DNA of 64,000 nt from Gallionellaceae bacterium (GCA_027448945.1 DAIDMQ010000009.1:1-64000); one strand, 5' to 3'; numbered from the stretch's first letter, positions 7,054 through 16,783 are shown. Program-made: numbers and translations. The notes: a model not told the origin generated them from the sequence alone.

Positions 7054-8022
7054 GTGTTTTTAGATAATTTCAAAAAATTGCTGGCCAGTGATATGGCCGC
7101 TGTAGACCAAGTCATACGTACACGCTTGCACTCCGAAGTGTTGTTGGTAAATCAGATCGGCGAATACATCATCGGCGGTGGCGGCAAACGCCTGCGTCCC
7201 GCGCTGGTGGTTTTGTCGGCTCACGCTTTCGGCTATCAGGGCAAACAGCACCATGATCTGGCGGCGGTGGTGGAGTTTATCCATACCGCGACGCTGCTGC
7301 ATGACGACGTGGTCGATGAATCAGACTTGCGTCGTGGCAAAGCTACCGCCAGCGCCCTGTTCGGTAACGCTGCCAGTGTATTGGTCGGTGACTTCTTGTA
7401 TTCGCGTGCCTTCCAGATGATGGTTGAGGTGGGCGAGATGAGTGTGATGCAGACGCTGGCCGATGCGACCAATCTGATCGCCGAGGGCGAGGTGTTGCAG
7501 TTGCTCAACTGTCATGATGCCGATGTCGACACCGAGAACTACATGCGAGTGATCCACTGCAAGACTGCCAAGCTGTTCGAGGCGGCGATGCGCTTGGGGG
7601 CCATCCTGGGAAAGTCTGCGATCGTCGATCGGGAAGCCGCAGCCAAGTACGGCATGCATCTGGGAACGGCATTTCAATTGGTGGACGACGTACTGGATTA
7701 CTCTGCCGACGAAGCACAGACCGGCAAGCATCTGGGAGACGATCTGGCAGAAGGTAAGCCGACCTTGCCGTTGATCTACGCCATGCAGCACGGCACGCCC
7801 GGGCAGGCGGCCGTGGTCCGTCAGGCGATTGAGATGGGGGATGTGACGCAGTTCTCGTCAGTGCTGGAGATCATCCATGCCACTGGCGCCCTGCAACACA
7901 CCAGAAGTGTGGCGCAGCGCGAGACTGAGTTGGCATGTGCCGCGCTGGCAGGCTTGCCCGATTCGGCACATAAACAGTGTTTGCTCGATCTGGCCCGCTT
8001 TGCAGCGGATCGTGAATTCTAA
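7054..8022 (+). CDS. ispB: Octaprenyl diphosphate synthase
   Basis: This 322-residue trans-polyprenyl synthase has the usual length for IspB. The first Asp-rich motif is LLHDDVVDESD, the second is LVDDVLDYSADE, and the GGGGKRLRP loop near residue 45 binds isopentenyl diphosphate. It elongates farnesyl diphosphate to the side chain of ubiquinone, the quinone used by the complex I encoded further right. The start is GTG at 7054, the first possible start after an in-frame stop; GGGATGG is a weak ribosome site. The better-placed upstream ATGs are in another frame that stops after a few codons. Confidence 0.9.
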   Translation: MFLDNFKKLLASDMAAVDQVIRTRLHSEVLLVNQIGEYIIGGGGKRLRPALVVLSAHAFGYQGKQHHDLAAVVEFIHTATLLHDDVVDESDLRRGKATASALFGNAASVLVGDFLYSRAFQMMVEVGEMSVMQTLADATNLIAEGEVLQLLNCHDADVDTENYMRVIHCKTAKLFEAAMRLGAILGKSAIVDREAAAKYGMHLGTAFQLVDDVLDYSADEAQTGKHLGDDLAEGKPTLPLIYAMQHGTPGQAAVVRQAIEMGDVTQFSSVLEIIHATGALQHTRSVAQRETELACAALAGLPDSAHKQCLLDLARFAADREF

Positions 8023-8115
8023 CCAGCCGCTACACAGACCGGCTAGCTGGTAGCATATACGCCACGGCTAAGTGCTGTTGCCTACCCGCGCAAATTTCAC
8101 AGGAGCCCACTTTTC

Positions 8116-8340
8116 ATGAGTCGTTTACTTTTCTTTTTTGCGATAGCGGCGGTGGTCTATCTGCTGCTGAAATCTTATCGTCGAAATTCCACGCCTCCGC
8201 CTGAGAATGCACCCAAGACTGAAGATATGGTGCGTTGTTTGCAATGCGGTGTGCATGTACCCAAGAGTGAGAGCGTGCAGGCTGAGGGTCGCAATTTCTG
8301 TTGTATTGCGCATCGCGACAGTTACCAAAAGCAACACTGA
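8116..8340 (+). CDS. PP0621-family small membrane protein
   Basis: The 74-residue protein has an N-terminal membrane helix (residues 4-19) and a C-terminal CLQCGVHVP ... FCCIAHRD segment, a likely metal-binding treble-clef-like site. Small proteins of this kind lie directly upstream of pilS in many betaproteobacteria. AGGAG lies ahead of the ATG, and pilS starts 17 bp after the stop, so co-transcription with pilS-pilR is likely. Function unknown; the conserved position hints at a link to pilus regulation or to AmpD-type wall recycling. Confidence 0.75.
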   Translation: MSRLLFFFAIAAVVYLLLKSYRRNSTPPPENAPKTEDMVRCLQCGVHVPKSESVQAEGRNFCCIAHRDSYQKQH

Positions 8341-8357
8341 GAGTCTTACGCTGAGAA

Positions 8358-9947
8358 ATGAATGACAAAGTGAGTGCTCAGCAATATACGGGTGACTACT
8401 GGCGTTCGCTGAGCTATTACAACGTATATCGTTTTGCACTGGCCCTGTTGTTTGTCCTGCTGGCGGGCGTAGTCGGTACACGTTTGTCGCTGGGCGCCGA
8501 GAACTTGCTGGTGTTCTATTCGGTCAGCGTGTTCTATCTTGCCGCAGCCCTGGTTTCCTTCATCCTGTTGCGTATCCGCAAGCCGCGCTTCACTTTGCAA
8601 CTCGCCTTGCAAGTGTGCGGGGACATTCTGGTATTGCCGATACTTTCCTACGCCAGTGGCGGTGTACAAAGCAACATTGGTTTATTGCTACTGATTTCTT
8701 TGGCAGCCGCAGGTTTGACCAGTCGCGGTCGTATCACTCTGTTTTTTGCCGCGCTTGCGAGTATCGCAACGCTGCTGGTGCAGTCTTATGCAGCCTTGCA
8801 TGACGAAGCGTCAGCGGCACAATTCATACAAGTAGGTTTGCAGTGTGCCGCATATTTTGCGGTGGCATGGATGGCGCACAGTCTGGCGAAATATGCGGTG
8901 GACAGTCAGTTGCTGGCGCAACGACGAGGTAGAGATTTGGTGAGTATGTCCGAGGCCAATCGTTTGGTGATGCGCGATATGCAGGACGGCATACTGGTGG
9001 TAGATGCCAACGGGGTGATTATGCAAATGAATCCCAGCGCCTCGCGTTTGTTGCGTCATACGCCCATCTCGGGCGAAACGATGTCCCAGACTTTCCCTAT
9101 TCTGTACGGACAATATGCGATCTGGAAGATGCATGGCAGGAGCAGTCGAGATACCTTGCAACTGGACGTCGGGATGCAAGCACGTCTGCGATTTGTTGCC
9201 GTGGAGCGCGATGCCGCGCATGGTGTGGTGATCTTCCTGGAGGATATGCAACGGGTTCAGGCAGAGGCACAGCAATTTAAGCTGGCGGCCTTGGGGCGGT
9301 TGACGGCCAATATCGCCCACGAGGTACGCAACCCGCTTTCGGCGATTAGTTATGCCACTGAACTTATGCAAGACGGGAATATAGACCCTCAACAACAGCG
9401 ATTGTTGAAGATTGTGTTGGACAATACACAGCGTATTAATCGTATCGTGCACGATGTCATGCAACTCAATCGCCGTGACCGTGCCGAGCCCGAGCGCTTT
9501 GATTTGCATGAATTGATGCAGACTTTCGTTGAGGAATTTATACGTTCTGAAAAGCTGGAAAGTGGCGTGGTCGTGCTGTTGGCGGCGGGAGCTCATCAAG
9601 TGGATTTTGATCGCGGACATTTGCGTCAAGTGCTGTGTAATCTGTGCGGGAATGCATTGCGTTATGGTCAGGGTAAACAGGGCAGTCTGATGCTGATACT
9701 GGGAAATGAAGATGAGTCGGTGGTGTTGGATGTGCAGGATGACGGTGCCGGCATCCCCGCCGAATATAGCGGCCGATTGTTCGAGCCTTTCTTTACTACT
9801 GCCGCACAGGGTACTGGGCTGGGCTTATATATCGCCAAGGAGTTGTGCGAGGCCAATGGTGCCCGCTTGAATTATCGGGCACGGGAAGGACATGCGGGTG
9901 CATGCTTCCGTATCACTTTTGGAGAGTTGTATGAGTCCGACGAGTAA
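8358..9947 (+). CDS. pilS: Sensor histidine kinase PilS
   Basis: The 529-residue protein has an N-terminal membrane domain with about six helices (residues 20-180), a PAS domain (about 195-300), a HisKA domain with phospho-acceptor His in NIAHEVRNPLSAISYA, and an ATPase domain with N, G1 (DDGAGIP) and G2 (GTGLGLYIAKEL) boxes. In type IV pilus bacteria PilS phosphorylates PilR to control pilin transcription through sigma-54. The stop overlaps the pilR start by 17 bp. The pilin gene is not in the window. Confidence 0.88.
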   Translation: MNDKVSAQQYTGDYWRSLSYYNVYRFALALLFVLLAGVVGTRLSLGAENLLVFYSVSVFYLAAALVSFILLRIRKPRFTLQLALQVCGDILVLPILSYASGGVQSNIGLLLLISLAAAGLTSRGRITLFFAALASIATLLVQSYAALHDEASAAQFIQVGLQCAAYFAVAWMAHSLAKYAVDSQLLAQRRGRDLVSMSEANRLVMRDMQDGILVVDANGVIMQMNPSASRLLRHTPISGETMSQTFPILYGQYAIWKMHGRSSRDTLQLDVGMQARLRFVAVERDAAHGVVIFLEDMQRVQAEAQQFKLAALGRLTANIAHEVRNPLSAISYATELMQDGNIDPQQQRLLKIVLDNTQRINRIVHDVMQLNRRDRAEPERFDLHELMQTFVEEFIRSEKLESGVVVLLAAGAHQVDFDRGHLRQVLCNLCGNALRYGQGKQGSLMLILGNEDESVVLDVQDDGAGIPAEYSGRLFEPFFTTAAQGTGLGLYIAKELCEANGARLNYRAREGHAGACFRITFGELYESDE

Positions 9948-11298
9948 GAAGAAGAGTACTACGCCCCATGTCCTGCTCGTAGATGACGAGCAGGACATAC
10001 TTGAGCTGTTAGAGATGACACTACTCAAGATGGGTTTGCAAGTGGATAAGGCCTGCAATGTTAAGCAGGCTTTGGTCAAGTTGGCGGAACAAAGTTATGA
10101 CCTTTGTCTGACCGACATGCGTATGCCCGACGGGGATGGTCTGCAGATTGTTCAGTACATCAGCCAGCATAATCTGGATGTGCCGGTTGCCGTGATAACT
10201 GCCCACGGCAATATGGAAAATGCCATCACCGTACTAAAGGCGGGTGCCTTCGATTATCTGGCCAAGCCTGTAGCTTTAGATCAGTTGCGCAGTTTGATTA
10301 AATCGGCATTAAGCTTGCCTCAAGTTGCACCGAGTGGTGACAAGGTCTTGTTGGGACATTCTCCGGCCATGCAAAAAGTGCGTGATCTAATAGAGCGCGT
10401 GGCACGCAGTCAGGCACCGGTGCATATCAGCGGTGAGTCGGGTAGTGGCAAGGAATTGGCTGCACGCCTCATCGTCGCAAGAGGGCCGCGTCACGAACAA
10501 GCCATAATCGCAGTGAATTGCGGTGCTATCCCCGAGAATCTTATGGAAAGTGAGTTCTTCGGTTACAAGAAGGGCGCGTTCACGGGTGCAGAAAGAGATA
10601 GGGAGGGCTTCTTCCAAGCGGCTAATGGTGGAACGTTATTCTTGGATGAGGTCGCCGATCTGCCTTTGGCGATGCAGGTCAAACTGTTGCGCGTCATCCA
10701 AGAGAAGCAGGTACGCAAAGTTGGGGCAACCAATGAAGAGCCTGTTGATGTGCGCATCATCAGTGCCACCCATAATAATCTTGCCGAGCGGGTCAAGCAG
10801 GGTAAGTTCAGGCAGGATCTTTATTACCGACTCAATGTAATTCCCATCAATATGCCGCCCTTGCGCGAATTGCGTGAGGATGTGCGCGAGATTGCGCAGC
10901 GCACCTTGGACAGATTGCGTGGAAATTCCGCAGTGGCTTTCTCTGAATCTGCAATGCGCAAATTGTGTGCTTATGCCTTCCCTGGCAACGTGCGGGAGTT
11001 GGAGAACATCATTGAACGCGCCTTGGCATTATGTTTGGACGGCGTGATTACTGAGCATGACTTGCAACTGTCTCCAGACGACAGCGAGTCCGCTGCTTCC
11101 ACCCTGCCGGGTGGTAAGTACTCATTGACAGAGCATCTGGATCAAGTCGAGCGTCAGGCCTTGTTAGCTGCCTTGGAACAAACTCGCTTCAATCGCACCG
11201 CAGCCGCCAAGTTATTGGGACTGACTTTCCGTACTATGCGTTACCGCATGGAAAGATTGGGTATCAAGGGACCTGATGGTGAAGATGATGAAGGTTGA
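9931..11298 (+). CDS. pilR: Sigma-54 response regulator PilR
   Basis: The start at 9931 is chosen because GGAGAG stands 4 nt upstream; the track start (9892) lies deep inside pilS. The 455-residue NtrC-type activator has a receiver domain with phospho-Asp in CLTDMRMPDGDG, an AAA+ domain with Walker A GESGSGKE and the sigma-54 contact loop GAFTGA, and a C-terminal Fis-type HTH (FNRTAAAKLLGLTFRTMRYR). It is expected to activate pilin and other sigma-54 promoters. Its end overlaps ampD by 23 bp. Confidence 0.9.
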   Translation: MSPTSKKKSTTPHVLLVDDEQDILELLEMTLLKMGLQVDKACNVKQALVKLAEQSYDLCLTDMRMPDGDGLQIVQYISQHNLDVPVAVITAHGNMENAITVLKAGAFDYLAKPVALDQLRSLIKSALSLPQVAPSGDKVLLGHSPAMQKVRDLIERVARSQAPVHISGESGSGKELAARLIVARGPRHEQAIIAVNCGAIPENLMESEFFGYKKGAFTGAERDREGFFQAANGGTLFLDEVADLPLAMQVKLLRVIQEKQVRKVGATNEEPVDVRIISATHNNLAERVKQGKFRQDLYYRLNVIPINMPPLRELREDVREIAQRTLDRLRGNSAVAFSESAMRKLCAYAFPGNVRELENIIERALALCLDGVITEHDLQLSPDDSESAASTLPGGKYSLTEHLDQVERQALLAALEQTRFNRTAAAKLLGLTFRTMRYRMERLGIKGPDGEDDEG

Positions 11299-11827
11299 TG
11301 AGTCAGGCTGGGTGAGTGAGGCCGAGCATTTTCCTTCGCCTAATCATGATGACCGGCCTTGCGGCGAAATACCTTTATTGGTGATACATAACATCAGTCT
11401 GCCGCCGGATGAGTTTGGTGGTGACGGCGTGCAGCGTCTGTTCACCAATACGCTGGATGTGAACGCACATCCCTATTACCGGACTATAGCGGGGCTCACG
11501 GTCTCATCGCATTTCTATATACGTCGCGATGGCCATCTGATTCAATTTGTCTCCTGCCAGCAACGTGCTTGGCATGCGGGAGCATCCTGCTGGCAGGGTG
11601 TTGAACGCTGTAATGACTACTCTATAGGGATAGAGCTGGAAGGTAGTGACTTCGTGCCCTTTACCGATGAGCAATACTCGGTTTTGCGTGAACTGACTTT
11701 AGCTTTGCGTAAGCACTTTCCCTTGCAGGGCATCGCTGGTCATAGCGATATCGCCCCCCAGCGCAAGACCGATCCCGGCCCCTATTTCGACTGGCTGCGT
11801 TATCTCGCCAGCCTGAGCGGAAAATAA
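11276..11827 (+). CDS. ampD: 1,6-anhydro-N-acetylmuramyl-L-alanine amidase AmpD
   Basis: This 183-residue cytoplasmic amidase cleaves the peptide from anhydro-muropeptides during peptidoglycan recycling. The zinc ligands are visible: His in LLVIHNIS, His in GHSDIAP and Asp in KTDPGPYFDW, with the catalytic Lys two residues before that Asp. Length matches AmpD (about 180). Several ATG codons open the frame (11276, 11285, 11288), so the exact start is uncertain. The gene ends the pilS-pilR unit and is followed by a terminator. Confidence 0.9.
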   Translation: MVKMMKVDESGWVSEAEHFPSPNHDDRPCGEIPLLVIHNISLPPDEFGGDGVQRLFTNTLDVNAHPYYRTIAGLTVSSHFYIRRDGHLIQFVSCQQRAWHAGASCWQGVERCNDYSIGIELEGSDFVPFTDEQYSVLRELTLALRKHFPLQGIAGHSDIAPQRKTDPGPYFDWLRYLASLSGK

Positions 11828-11842
11828 ATTCCCAAGTGTAAG

Positions 11843-11872
11843 AACGGCCTAACTATCTAGGCCGTTTTTTTT
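11843..11872 (+). terminator. Rho-independent terminator after ampD
   Basis: A perfect 9-bp stem AACGGCCTA/TAGGCCGTT with a 6-nt loop is followed by a run of T (TTTTTTTT). It closes the pilS-pilR-ampD transcript before nrdA. Confidence 0.9.
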
Positions 11873-11891
11873 CTTGCAATATTCTCGATGA

Positions 11892-11938
11892 ACACTACAA
11901 TTAGCGCTCAAGCCAATAATAAATACTATATATAGTGG
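11892..11938. promoter_or_regulatory. Pair of NrdR boxes upstream of nrdA
   Basis: The proximal box is the perfect palindrome ACTATATATAGT (11925-11936). A second, weaker copy, ACTACAATTAGC, sits at 11894-11905. The centres are 31 bp apart, three helical turns, the spacing known for NrdR repressor sites. This predicts ATP/dATP-dependent repression of nrdAB by NrdR. Confidence 0.85.
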
Positions 11939-11990
11939 TTTTGATCGCCAGCCGAATTATCTTTCCAACCCAACTCACAGGGAGAAATAC

Positions 11991-14852
11991 ATGCTACAAG
12001 CCTCTACCGACAGCGCTACGCCTACACAAATGCCCATCAGAAAAATGTCCGATTCAGTCATTTCATCAGCAACACCTTCTACACCACTCGATCAATATAA
12101 AGTGATACGCCGTAATGGTTCGGTTGTGTCCTTCGAGCCATCTAAGATCGCCGTCGCATTGACCAAGGCGTTCATCGCGGTAAGTGGTGCTCAAGGTGCA
12201 GCCTCTGCTCGTGTTCGTGAGTTGGTTGATCAACTGACAGCTGCGGTTGTGAATGCCATGCTGCGCCGCATGCCACACGGCGGCACGATGCATATCGAAG
12301 ATATCCAAGATCAGGTTGAGTTGGGACTGATGCGTTCGGGTGAGCACGATGTGGCGCGTGCCTATGTGCTGTACCGTGAAGAGCGTTCCCGCAGTCGTGC
12401 CAAATCCAAACATTTGGAGCCGGTACAAGTAATCAACGTGAAGCATGCCGATGGCCAGTTGTTGCCTTTGGATATTGAACGCCTTACTGCTGTGGTGACT
12501 TCTGCTTGTGTGGGTTTGGGTGATGTGGTCGATGCGGAAGCGGTAATCAAGCTGACGCTCAAAGATCTTTACGATGGCGTGCCTCAAGTTGAGGTCGATA
12601 AGTGTTTGATTATGTCGGCACGTTCTTTAATCGAGAAAGAGCCTTCTTATGATTTCGTGACTGCCCGTCTGTTGTTGAATAGTTTCTGCAGTGAAGTCTT
12701 GGGTGAAGAAGTCATACAGGCAGATATGTCCGCGCGTTACGCAGACTATTTCCCCAAGTACATCAAGCAAGCGGTCGCCGCTGAGCTGCTGGACGTGCGT
12801 TTGTCGCAGTTCGATCTACAACGTTTGGGTCAAGAGTTGGACGCACAGCGAGATCTTCAATTCGGCTATTTGGGCCTGCAAACGCTGTATGACAGATACT
12901 TCTTGCACATCAAACAGAAGCGGATCGAGTTGCCACAGGCATTCTTCATGCGCGTAGCGATGGGCTTGTCGCTGAATGAAATTGACAGGGAAGAGCGCGC
13001 AATCGAGTTTTATCGCCTGCTGTCCAGCTTCGATTTCATGAGCTCCACGCCGACTTTATTTAACTCTGGCACGCAACGTTCGCAATTATCTTCATGCTAT
13101 TTGACTACGGTGGCAGATGATTTGGATGGTATCTACGAGGCAATCAAGGAAAATGCACTGCTGGCGAAATTTGCAGGCGGTCTGGGTAACGATTGGACAC
13201 CCGTTCGTGCTTTGGGCGCGCACATCAAGGGCACCAATGGTGAATCGCAGGGTGTCGTTCCCTTCCTTAAGGTCGTGAACGATACGGCTGTCGCGGTGAA
13301 CCAAGGCGGCAAACGTAAAGGCGCAGTTTGTGCATATTTGGAAACATGGCATCTGGATATAGAGGAATTCCTCGATCTGCGCAAAAACACGGGTGACGAT
13401 CGCCGCCGTACTCACGACATGAATACAGCGAACTGGATCCCTGATCTGTTTATGAAGCGGGTCATGGAAGGCGGTGAATGGACACTGTTCTCCCCTAATG
13501 ATGCGATTGATTTGCACGACAAGTTTGGCGCGGATTTTGAGCGGGCCTATGTGGCATATGAGGCCAAGACTGTAAGTGGTGAGCTGAAGTTGTTTAAGCG
13601 CGTTCAAGCAGCGGGATTGTGGCGCAAGATACTTACTATGTTGTTCGAAACCGGTCACCCATGGATCACTTTCAAAGATCCTTGCAATATCCGTTCGCCT
13701 CAGCAGCATGTAGGCGTTGTCCATAGTTCCAACCTGTGTACCGAAATCACCCTCAATACCAATGAAAGTGAGATTGCGGTCTGCAATCTGGGCTCGGTTA
13801 ATCTGGCGGCCCATTTGTATCCTCGCGGCCATGAGAAGTTCGGTCAGTTGGATCATGAAAAGTTGCGTCACACCATCAATACTGCGATGCGCATGCTGGA
13901 TAACGTCATCGATATCAATTACTACGCTGTTCCTAAGGCGCGCAACTCAAATTTGAAGCACCGCCCGGTCGGTATGGGCATCATGGGCTTTCAGGATTGT
14001 TTGCATGAATTGCGCATTCCTTACTCTTCGCAAGAGGCTGTGGAGTTCGCGGATCGTTCCATGGAGGCTGTGTGCTATTTCGCTTACTGGGCTTCTACAG
14101 AATTGGCCGAGCAACGTGGTCGATATGCAAGCTATCGCGGCAGTCTGTGGGATAGAGGGATATTGCCTCAAGATACATTAGATATGTTGCGTGCAGAACG
14201 TGGCGGCTATGTGGAGGTGGATACCTCGGTGAGTATGGATTGGGATGCCTTGCGTTCCCGCATCAAGCAATTCGGTATGCGTAACTCCAATTGTGTGGCG
14301 ATTGCGCCAACCGCGACCATCTCCAACATCATCGGAGTGTCCGCATGCATCGAACCTACCTACCAGAACATTTTTGTGAAATCGAATCTGTCGGGTGAGT
14401 TTACGGTGATGAACGAACACTTGGTTAGGGATTTGAAGCAACTGGGTCTTTGGGATGAAGTGATGATTGCCGATCTGAAGTACTTTGACGGCAGCTTGTC
14501 TAAGATTGATCGTATCCCGGCCGAATTGCGCACCCTGTATGCGACTGCATTTGAAGTCGAACCAAGCTGGTTGATCGAAGCGGCTTCGCGTCGTCAAAAG
14601 TGGATCGACCAAGCTCAGTCGTTGAACATCTACATGTCTGGTGTGTCGGGCCGCAAGCTAGATGAGACCTACAAGTTGGCTTGGTTGCGCGGCTTGAAGA
14701 CAACTTACTATCTGCGCACTTTGGGTGCGACTTCGGCAGAAAAATCGACAGGGAAAGCGGGTGCTTTGAATGCTGTTCCGAGCGACGGCGGTGTCGTGGA
14801 GGAGACTAAATTCTGCTCAATTGACAACCCTGAATGCGAAGCTTGCCAATAG
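11991..14852 (+). CDS. nrdA: Ribonucleoside-diphosphate reductase class Ia, alpha subunit
   Basis: The 953-residue large subunit makes deoxyribonucleotides with NrdB. Two consecutive ATP-cone-like domains occupy about residues 35-135 and 145-240, the second in the segment starting VINVKHADGQ. The catalytic core shows SSCYLTT (redox Cys), SNLCTEITL (radical Cys with Asn and Glu), AVCNLGSVNL (partner Cys) and a Tyr pair in TTYYLRTLGA for radical transfer. The C-terminus ends in CEAC, the CxxC that exchanges with thioredoxin. It is longer than E. coli NrdA (761) because of the extra N-terminal domain. GGGAGAA precedes the ATG; NrdR boxes lie upstream. Confidence 0.95.
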   Translation: MLQASTDSATPTQMPIRKMSDSVISSATPSTPLDQYKVIRRNGSVVSFEPSKIAVALTKAFIAVSGAQGAASARVRELVDQLTAAVVNAMLRRMPHGGTMHIEDIQDQVELGLMRSGEHDVARAYVLYREERSRSRAKSKHLEPVQVINVKHADGQLLPLDIERLTAVVTSACVGLGDVVDAEAVIKLTLKDLYDGVPQVEVDKCLIMSARSLIEKEPSYDFVTARLLLNSFCSEVLGEEVIQADMSARYADYFPKYIKQAVAAELLDVRLSQFDLQRLGQELDAQRDLQFGYLGLQTLYDRYFLHIKQKRIELPQAFFMRVAMGLSLNEIDREERAIEFYRLLSSFDFMSSTPTLFNSGTQRSQLSSCYLTTVADDLDGIYEAIKENALLAKFAGGLGNDWTPVRALGAHIKGTNGESQGVVPFLKVVNDTAVAVNQGGKRKGAVCAYLETWHLDIEEFLDLRKNTGDDRRRTHDMNTANWIPDLFMKRVMEGGEWTLFSPNDAIDLHDKFGADFERAYVAYEAKTVSGELKLFKRVQAAGLWRKILTMLFETGHPWITFKDPCNIRSPQQHVGVVHSSNLCTEITLNTNESEIAVCNLGSVNLAAHLYPRGHEKFGQLDHEKLRHTINTAMRMLDNVIDINYYAVPKARNSNLKHRPVGMGIMGFQDCLHELRIPYSSQEAVEFADRSMEAVCYFAYWASTELAEQRGRYASYRGSLWDRGILPQDTLDMLRAERGGYVEVDTSVSMDWDALRSRIKQFGMRNSNCVAIAPTATISNIIGVSACIEPTYQNIFVKSNLSGEFTVMNEHLVRDLKQLGLWDEVMIADLKYFDGSLSKIDRIPAELRTLYATAFEVEPSWLIEAASRRQKWIDQAQSLNIYMSGVSGRKLDETYKLAWLRGLKTTYYLRTLGATSAEKSTGKAGALNAVPSDGGVVEETKFCSIDNPECEACQ

Positions 14853-14930
14853 CCGTGATACAGAAAAGTAAGAGGTGGATTACGTGCCTCTTGCAAAATT
14901 AAAAATCAAGAATTAGGAGGAAATAAAAAT

Positions 14931-16097
14931 ATGTTGACTTTTGATGAAGAAATTAAACCTAACGCTTCAGCTTTAGGTATGATGCGCACATCGACGATAG
15001 ACGATGTTCCGGGGATGCAATTACAACAAGCAAGAGTGACAGCAAGCATAATCCCACCGACACCCGAAAAGACAGTGTCTACCGGACGTATTCGCGTCGA
15101 AGATAAACGCATTATCAATTGCAACGCCGACGTGAATCAGTTGGTGCCTTTCAAATATAAATGGGCTTGGGAAAAATATCTTTCTGCGTGCGCGAATCAT
15201 TGGATGCCGCAAGAAGTGAATATGACTGCCGACATCGCGCTTTGGAAGAGTGACAAGCTCAGCGACGATGAGCGTCGTCTGATCAAGCGTAATCTGGGCT
15301 TCTTTACGACAGCAGATAGTCTTGCTGCCAACAACATCGTACTGGGTACTTATCGCCACATCAGCAATCCGGAATGCCGCCAGTTTCTGTTGCGCCAAGC
15401 TTTCGAAGAAGCGATTCACACACACGCATACCAATACATCGTTGAGAGTCTCGGCCTGGATGATGGCGAGATATTCAATATGTATCACGAAGTGGATAGT
15501 ATCCGTGCCAAAGACGAGTTCTTGCTTCCCTTCATTGATGTACTTACTAATCCAGCCTTTAAAACAGGTACGCCGCAAGCAGATCAAGCATTGTTGCGTA
15601 GTCTGATTGTGTTCGCTTGCATTATGGAAGGCCTGTTCTTCTATGTTGGTTTTGTTCAGATACTGGCTTTGGGTCGTCAGAATAAGATGACTGGCGCCGC
15701 AGAACAGTATCAATATATTTTGCGTGATGAATCTATGCACTTGAATTTTGGTGTGGACGTTATTAATCAGATCAAGATGGAAAATCCGCATCTGTGGACT
15801 TCGGAGTTCCGTGAAGAGATACGCGTTCTGTTCCAAAAAGGTGTGGAGCTGGAATATGCATATGCCGAAGATACGATGCCACGCGGAGTGTTGGGTCTGA
15901 ATGCAACGATGTTCAAAGAATATTTGCGCTTCATTGCCAATCGTCGTTGTCAACAAATCGGTGTCGACATCCTTTACCCGGGAGCGACTAATCCTTTCCC
16001 ATGGATGGCAGAGATGATCGATCTGAAAAAGGAAAAAAACTTCTTTGAGACACGTGTCACTGAATATCAAACAGGTGGCGCATTGTCTTGGGATTAA
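14931..16097 (+). CDS. nrdB: Ribonucleoside-diphosphate reductase class Ia, beta subunit
   Basis: The 388-residue radical subunit has the di-iron ligands and the radical Tyr: Asp in TADSLAANN, Glu, His and Tyr in [13 protein letters not shown], Glu in [10 protein letters not shown], and Glu plus His in RDESMHLNF. The tyrosine is present, so this is a Tyr-radical class Ia type rather than class Ic. A strong ribosome site (AGGAGG) precedes the ATG. The 78-bp gap to nrdA has only a weak hairpin, so the two genes are probably one operon under NrdR. A small perfect hairpin (CATAAGC/GCTTATG at 16099-16115) follows without a T run. Confidence 0.95.
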   Translation: MLTFDEEIKPNASALGMMRTSTIDDVPGMQLQQARVTASIIPPTPEKTVSTGRIRVEDKRIINCNADVNQLVPFKYKWAWEKYLSACANHWMPQEVNMTADIALWKSDKLSDDERRLIKRNLGFFTTADSLAANNIVLGTYRHISNPECRQFLLRQAFEEAIHTHAYQYIVESLGLDDGEIFNMYHEVDSIRAKDEFLLPFIDVLTNPAFKTGTPQADQALLRSLIVFACIMEGLFFYVGFVQILALGRQNKMTGAAEQYQYILRDESMHLNFGVDVINQIKMENPHLWTSEFREEIRVLFQKGVELEYAYAEDTMPRGVLGLNATMFKEYLRFIANRRCQQIGVDILYPGATNPFPWMAEMIDLKKEKNFFETRVTEYQTGGALSWD

Positions 16098-16303
16098 TCA
16101 TAAGCTCGGCTTATGAGGTTTGGCGATTAAAGATTCTGCCGCATCACTAGTGTGCTGGTGATGACGAAGCACTGGTGATTTTCAGTACAGGACTGGATCC
16201 CAGTTGTGTGGCGTAGGCTTTGGGTCGTGCCTGAAATTGGGCACGGGCTGAGGGTGTAGTAGTCGTAGGTGTTGTTTTTTAACTTTCATCGAAGGAGAGC
16301 AAA

Positions 16304-16618
16304 ATGGCAGCAGTAAAGAAAACTAAACCAGCAGCAAAAAAAGCCGTGGCAGCTAAGAAGCCGGTGGCTAAAAAGGCAGTAGCAGCTAAGAAGCCAGTGG
16401 CTAAAAAGGCAGCTCCGGCTAAGAAGCCAGCAGTCAAGGCGGCAGCTCCAGTTAAGAAGCCAGTAGCTAAAAAGCCAGCAGCCAAGCCAGCCGTAAAGGC
16501 AGCAGTTCCAGCTCCAGTGGTAAGCAAACCAGCTGCGCCTGCTCCATCGGCACCAGCTCCTGTTCGTCCGGCAGCATCTTGGCCTTTTCCGACACCAGGT
16601 ATCGGCAAGCCAAACTGA
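16304..16618 (+). CDS. Lys/Ala/Pro-rich histone H1-like protein
   Basis: This 104-residue, very basic protein is built of AAKKPVAKKA-type repeats (residues 5-75), then a Pro/Ala segment and a short hydrophobic tail with WPFPTPG. It resembles bacterial H1-like and AlgP-type proteins that bind DNA non-specifically and compact the nucleoid. GGAGAG precedes the ATG. The DNA repeat is almost in register with the protein repeat, so copy number probably varies between strains. The opposite-strand 109-residue frame is a shadow of the repeat. Confidence 0.8.
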   Translation: MAAVKKTKPAAKKAVAAKKPVAKKAVAAKKPVAKKAAPAKKPAVKAAAPVKKPVAKKPAAKPAVKAAVPAPVVSKPAAPAPSAPAPVRPAASWPFPTPGIGKPN

Positions 16619-16684
16619 TCAGGGCGTTAAGGGGTAAGCCCCTGAAAGTTTTTTGATGGGGCCCACCTAGGGGCTTGAATATTT

Positions 16685-16713
16685 GGCGCACTACCCGGTG
16701 CGTGCGCCTTTTT
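16685..16713 (+). terminator. Rho-independent terminator after histone-like gene
   Basis: A 7-bp stem GGCGCAC/GTGCGCC is followed by TTTTTG. A further hairpin (AGGGG TAAG CCCCT) with a T-rich tail about 50 bp upstream may assist. Confidence 0.65.
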
Positions 16714-16783
16714 GTTTGCTTAAATTAAGGTAATTAGATGCACTTACAGTACTTTTTAGAGTACGTGAGTGGTTTTTTTCGTC

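Noticed and set aside
15021-16070. 349-codon minus-strand ORF over nrdB
   Set aside because: Antisense shadow; nrdB has all active-site residues on the plus strand.
16099-16115. Terminator after nrdB
   Set aside because: Perfect 7-bp hairpin but no T run follows; not enough to call a terminator.
16279-16608. 109-codon minus-strand ORF over the histone-like gene
   Set aside because: Repeat shadow; Gly/Ala/Thr-rich translation produced by the complement of Lys/Ala repeats.
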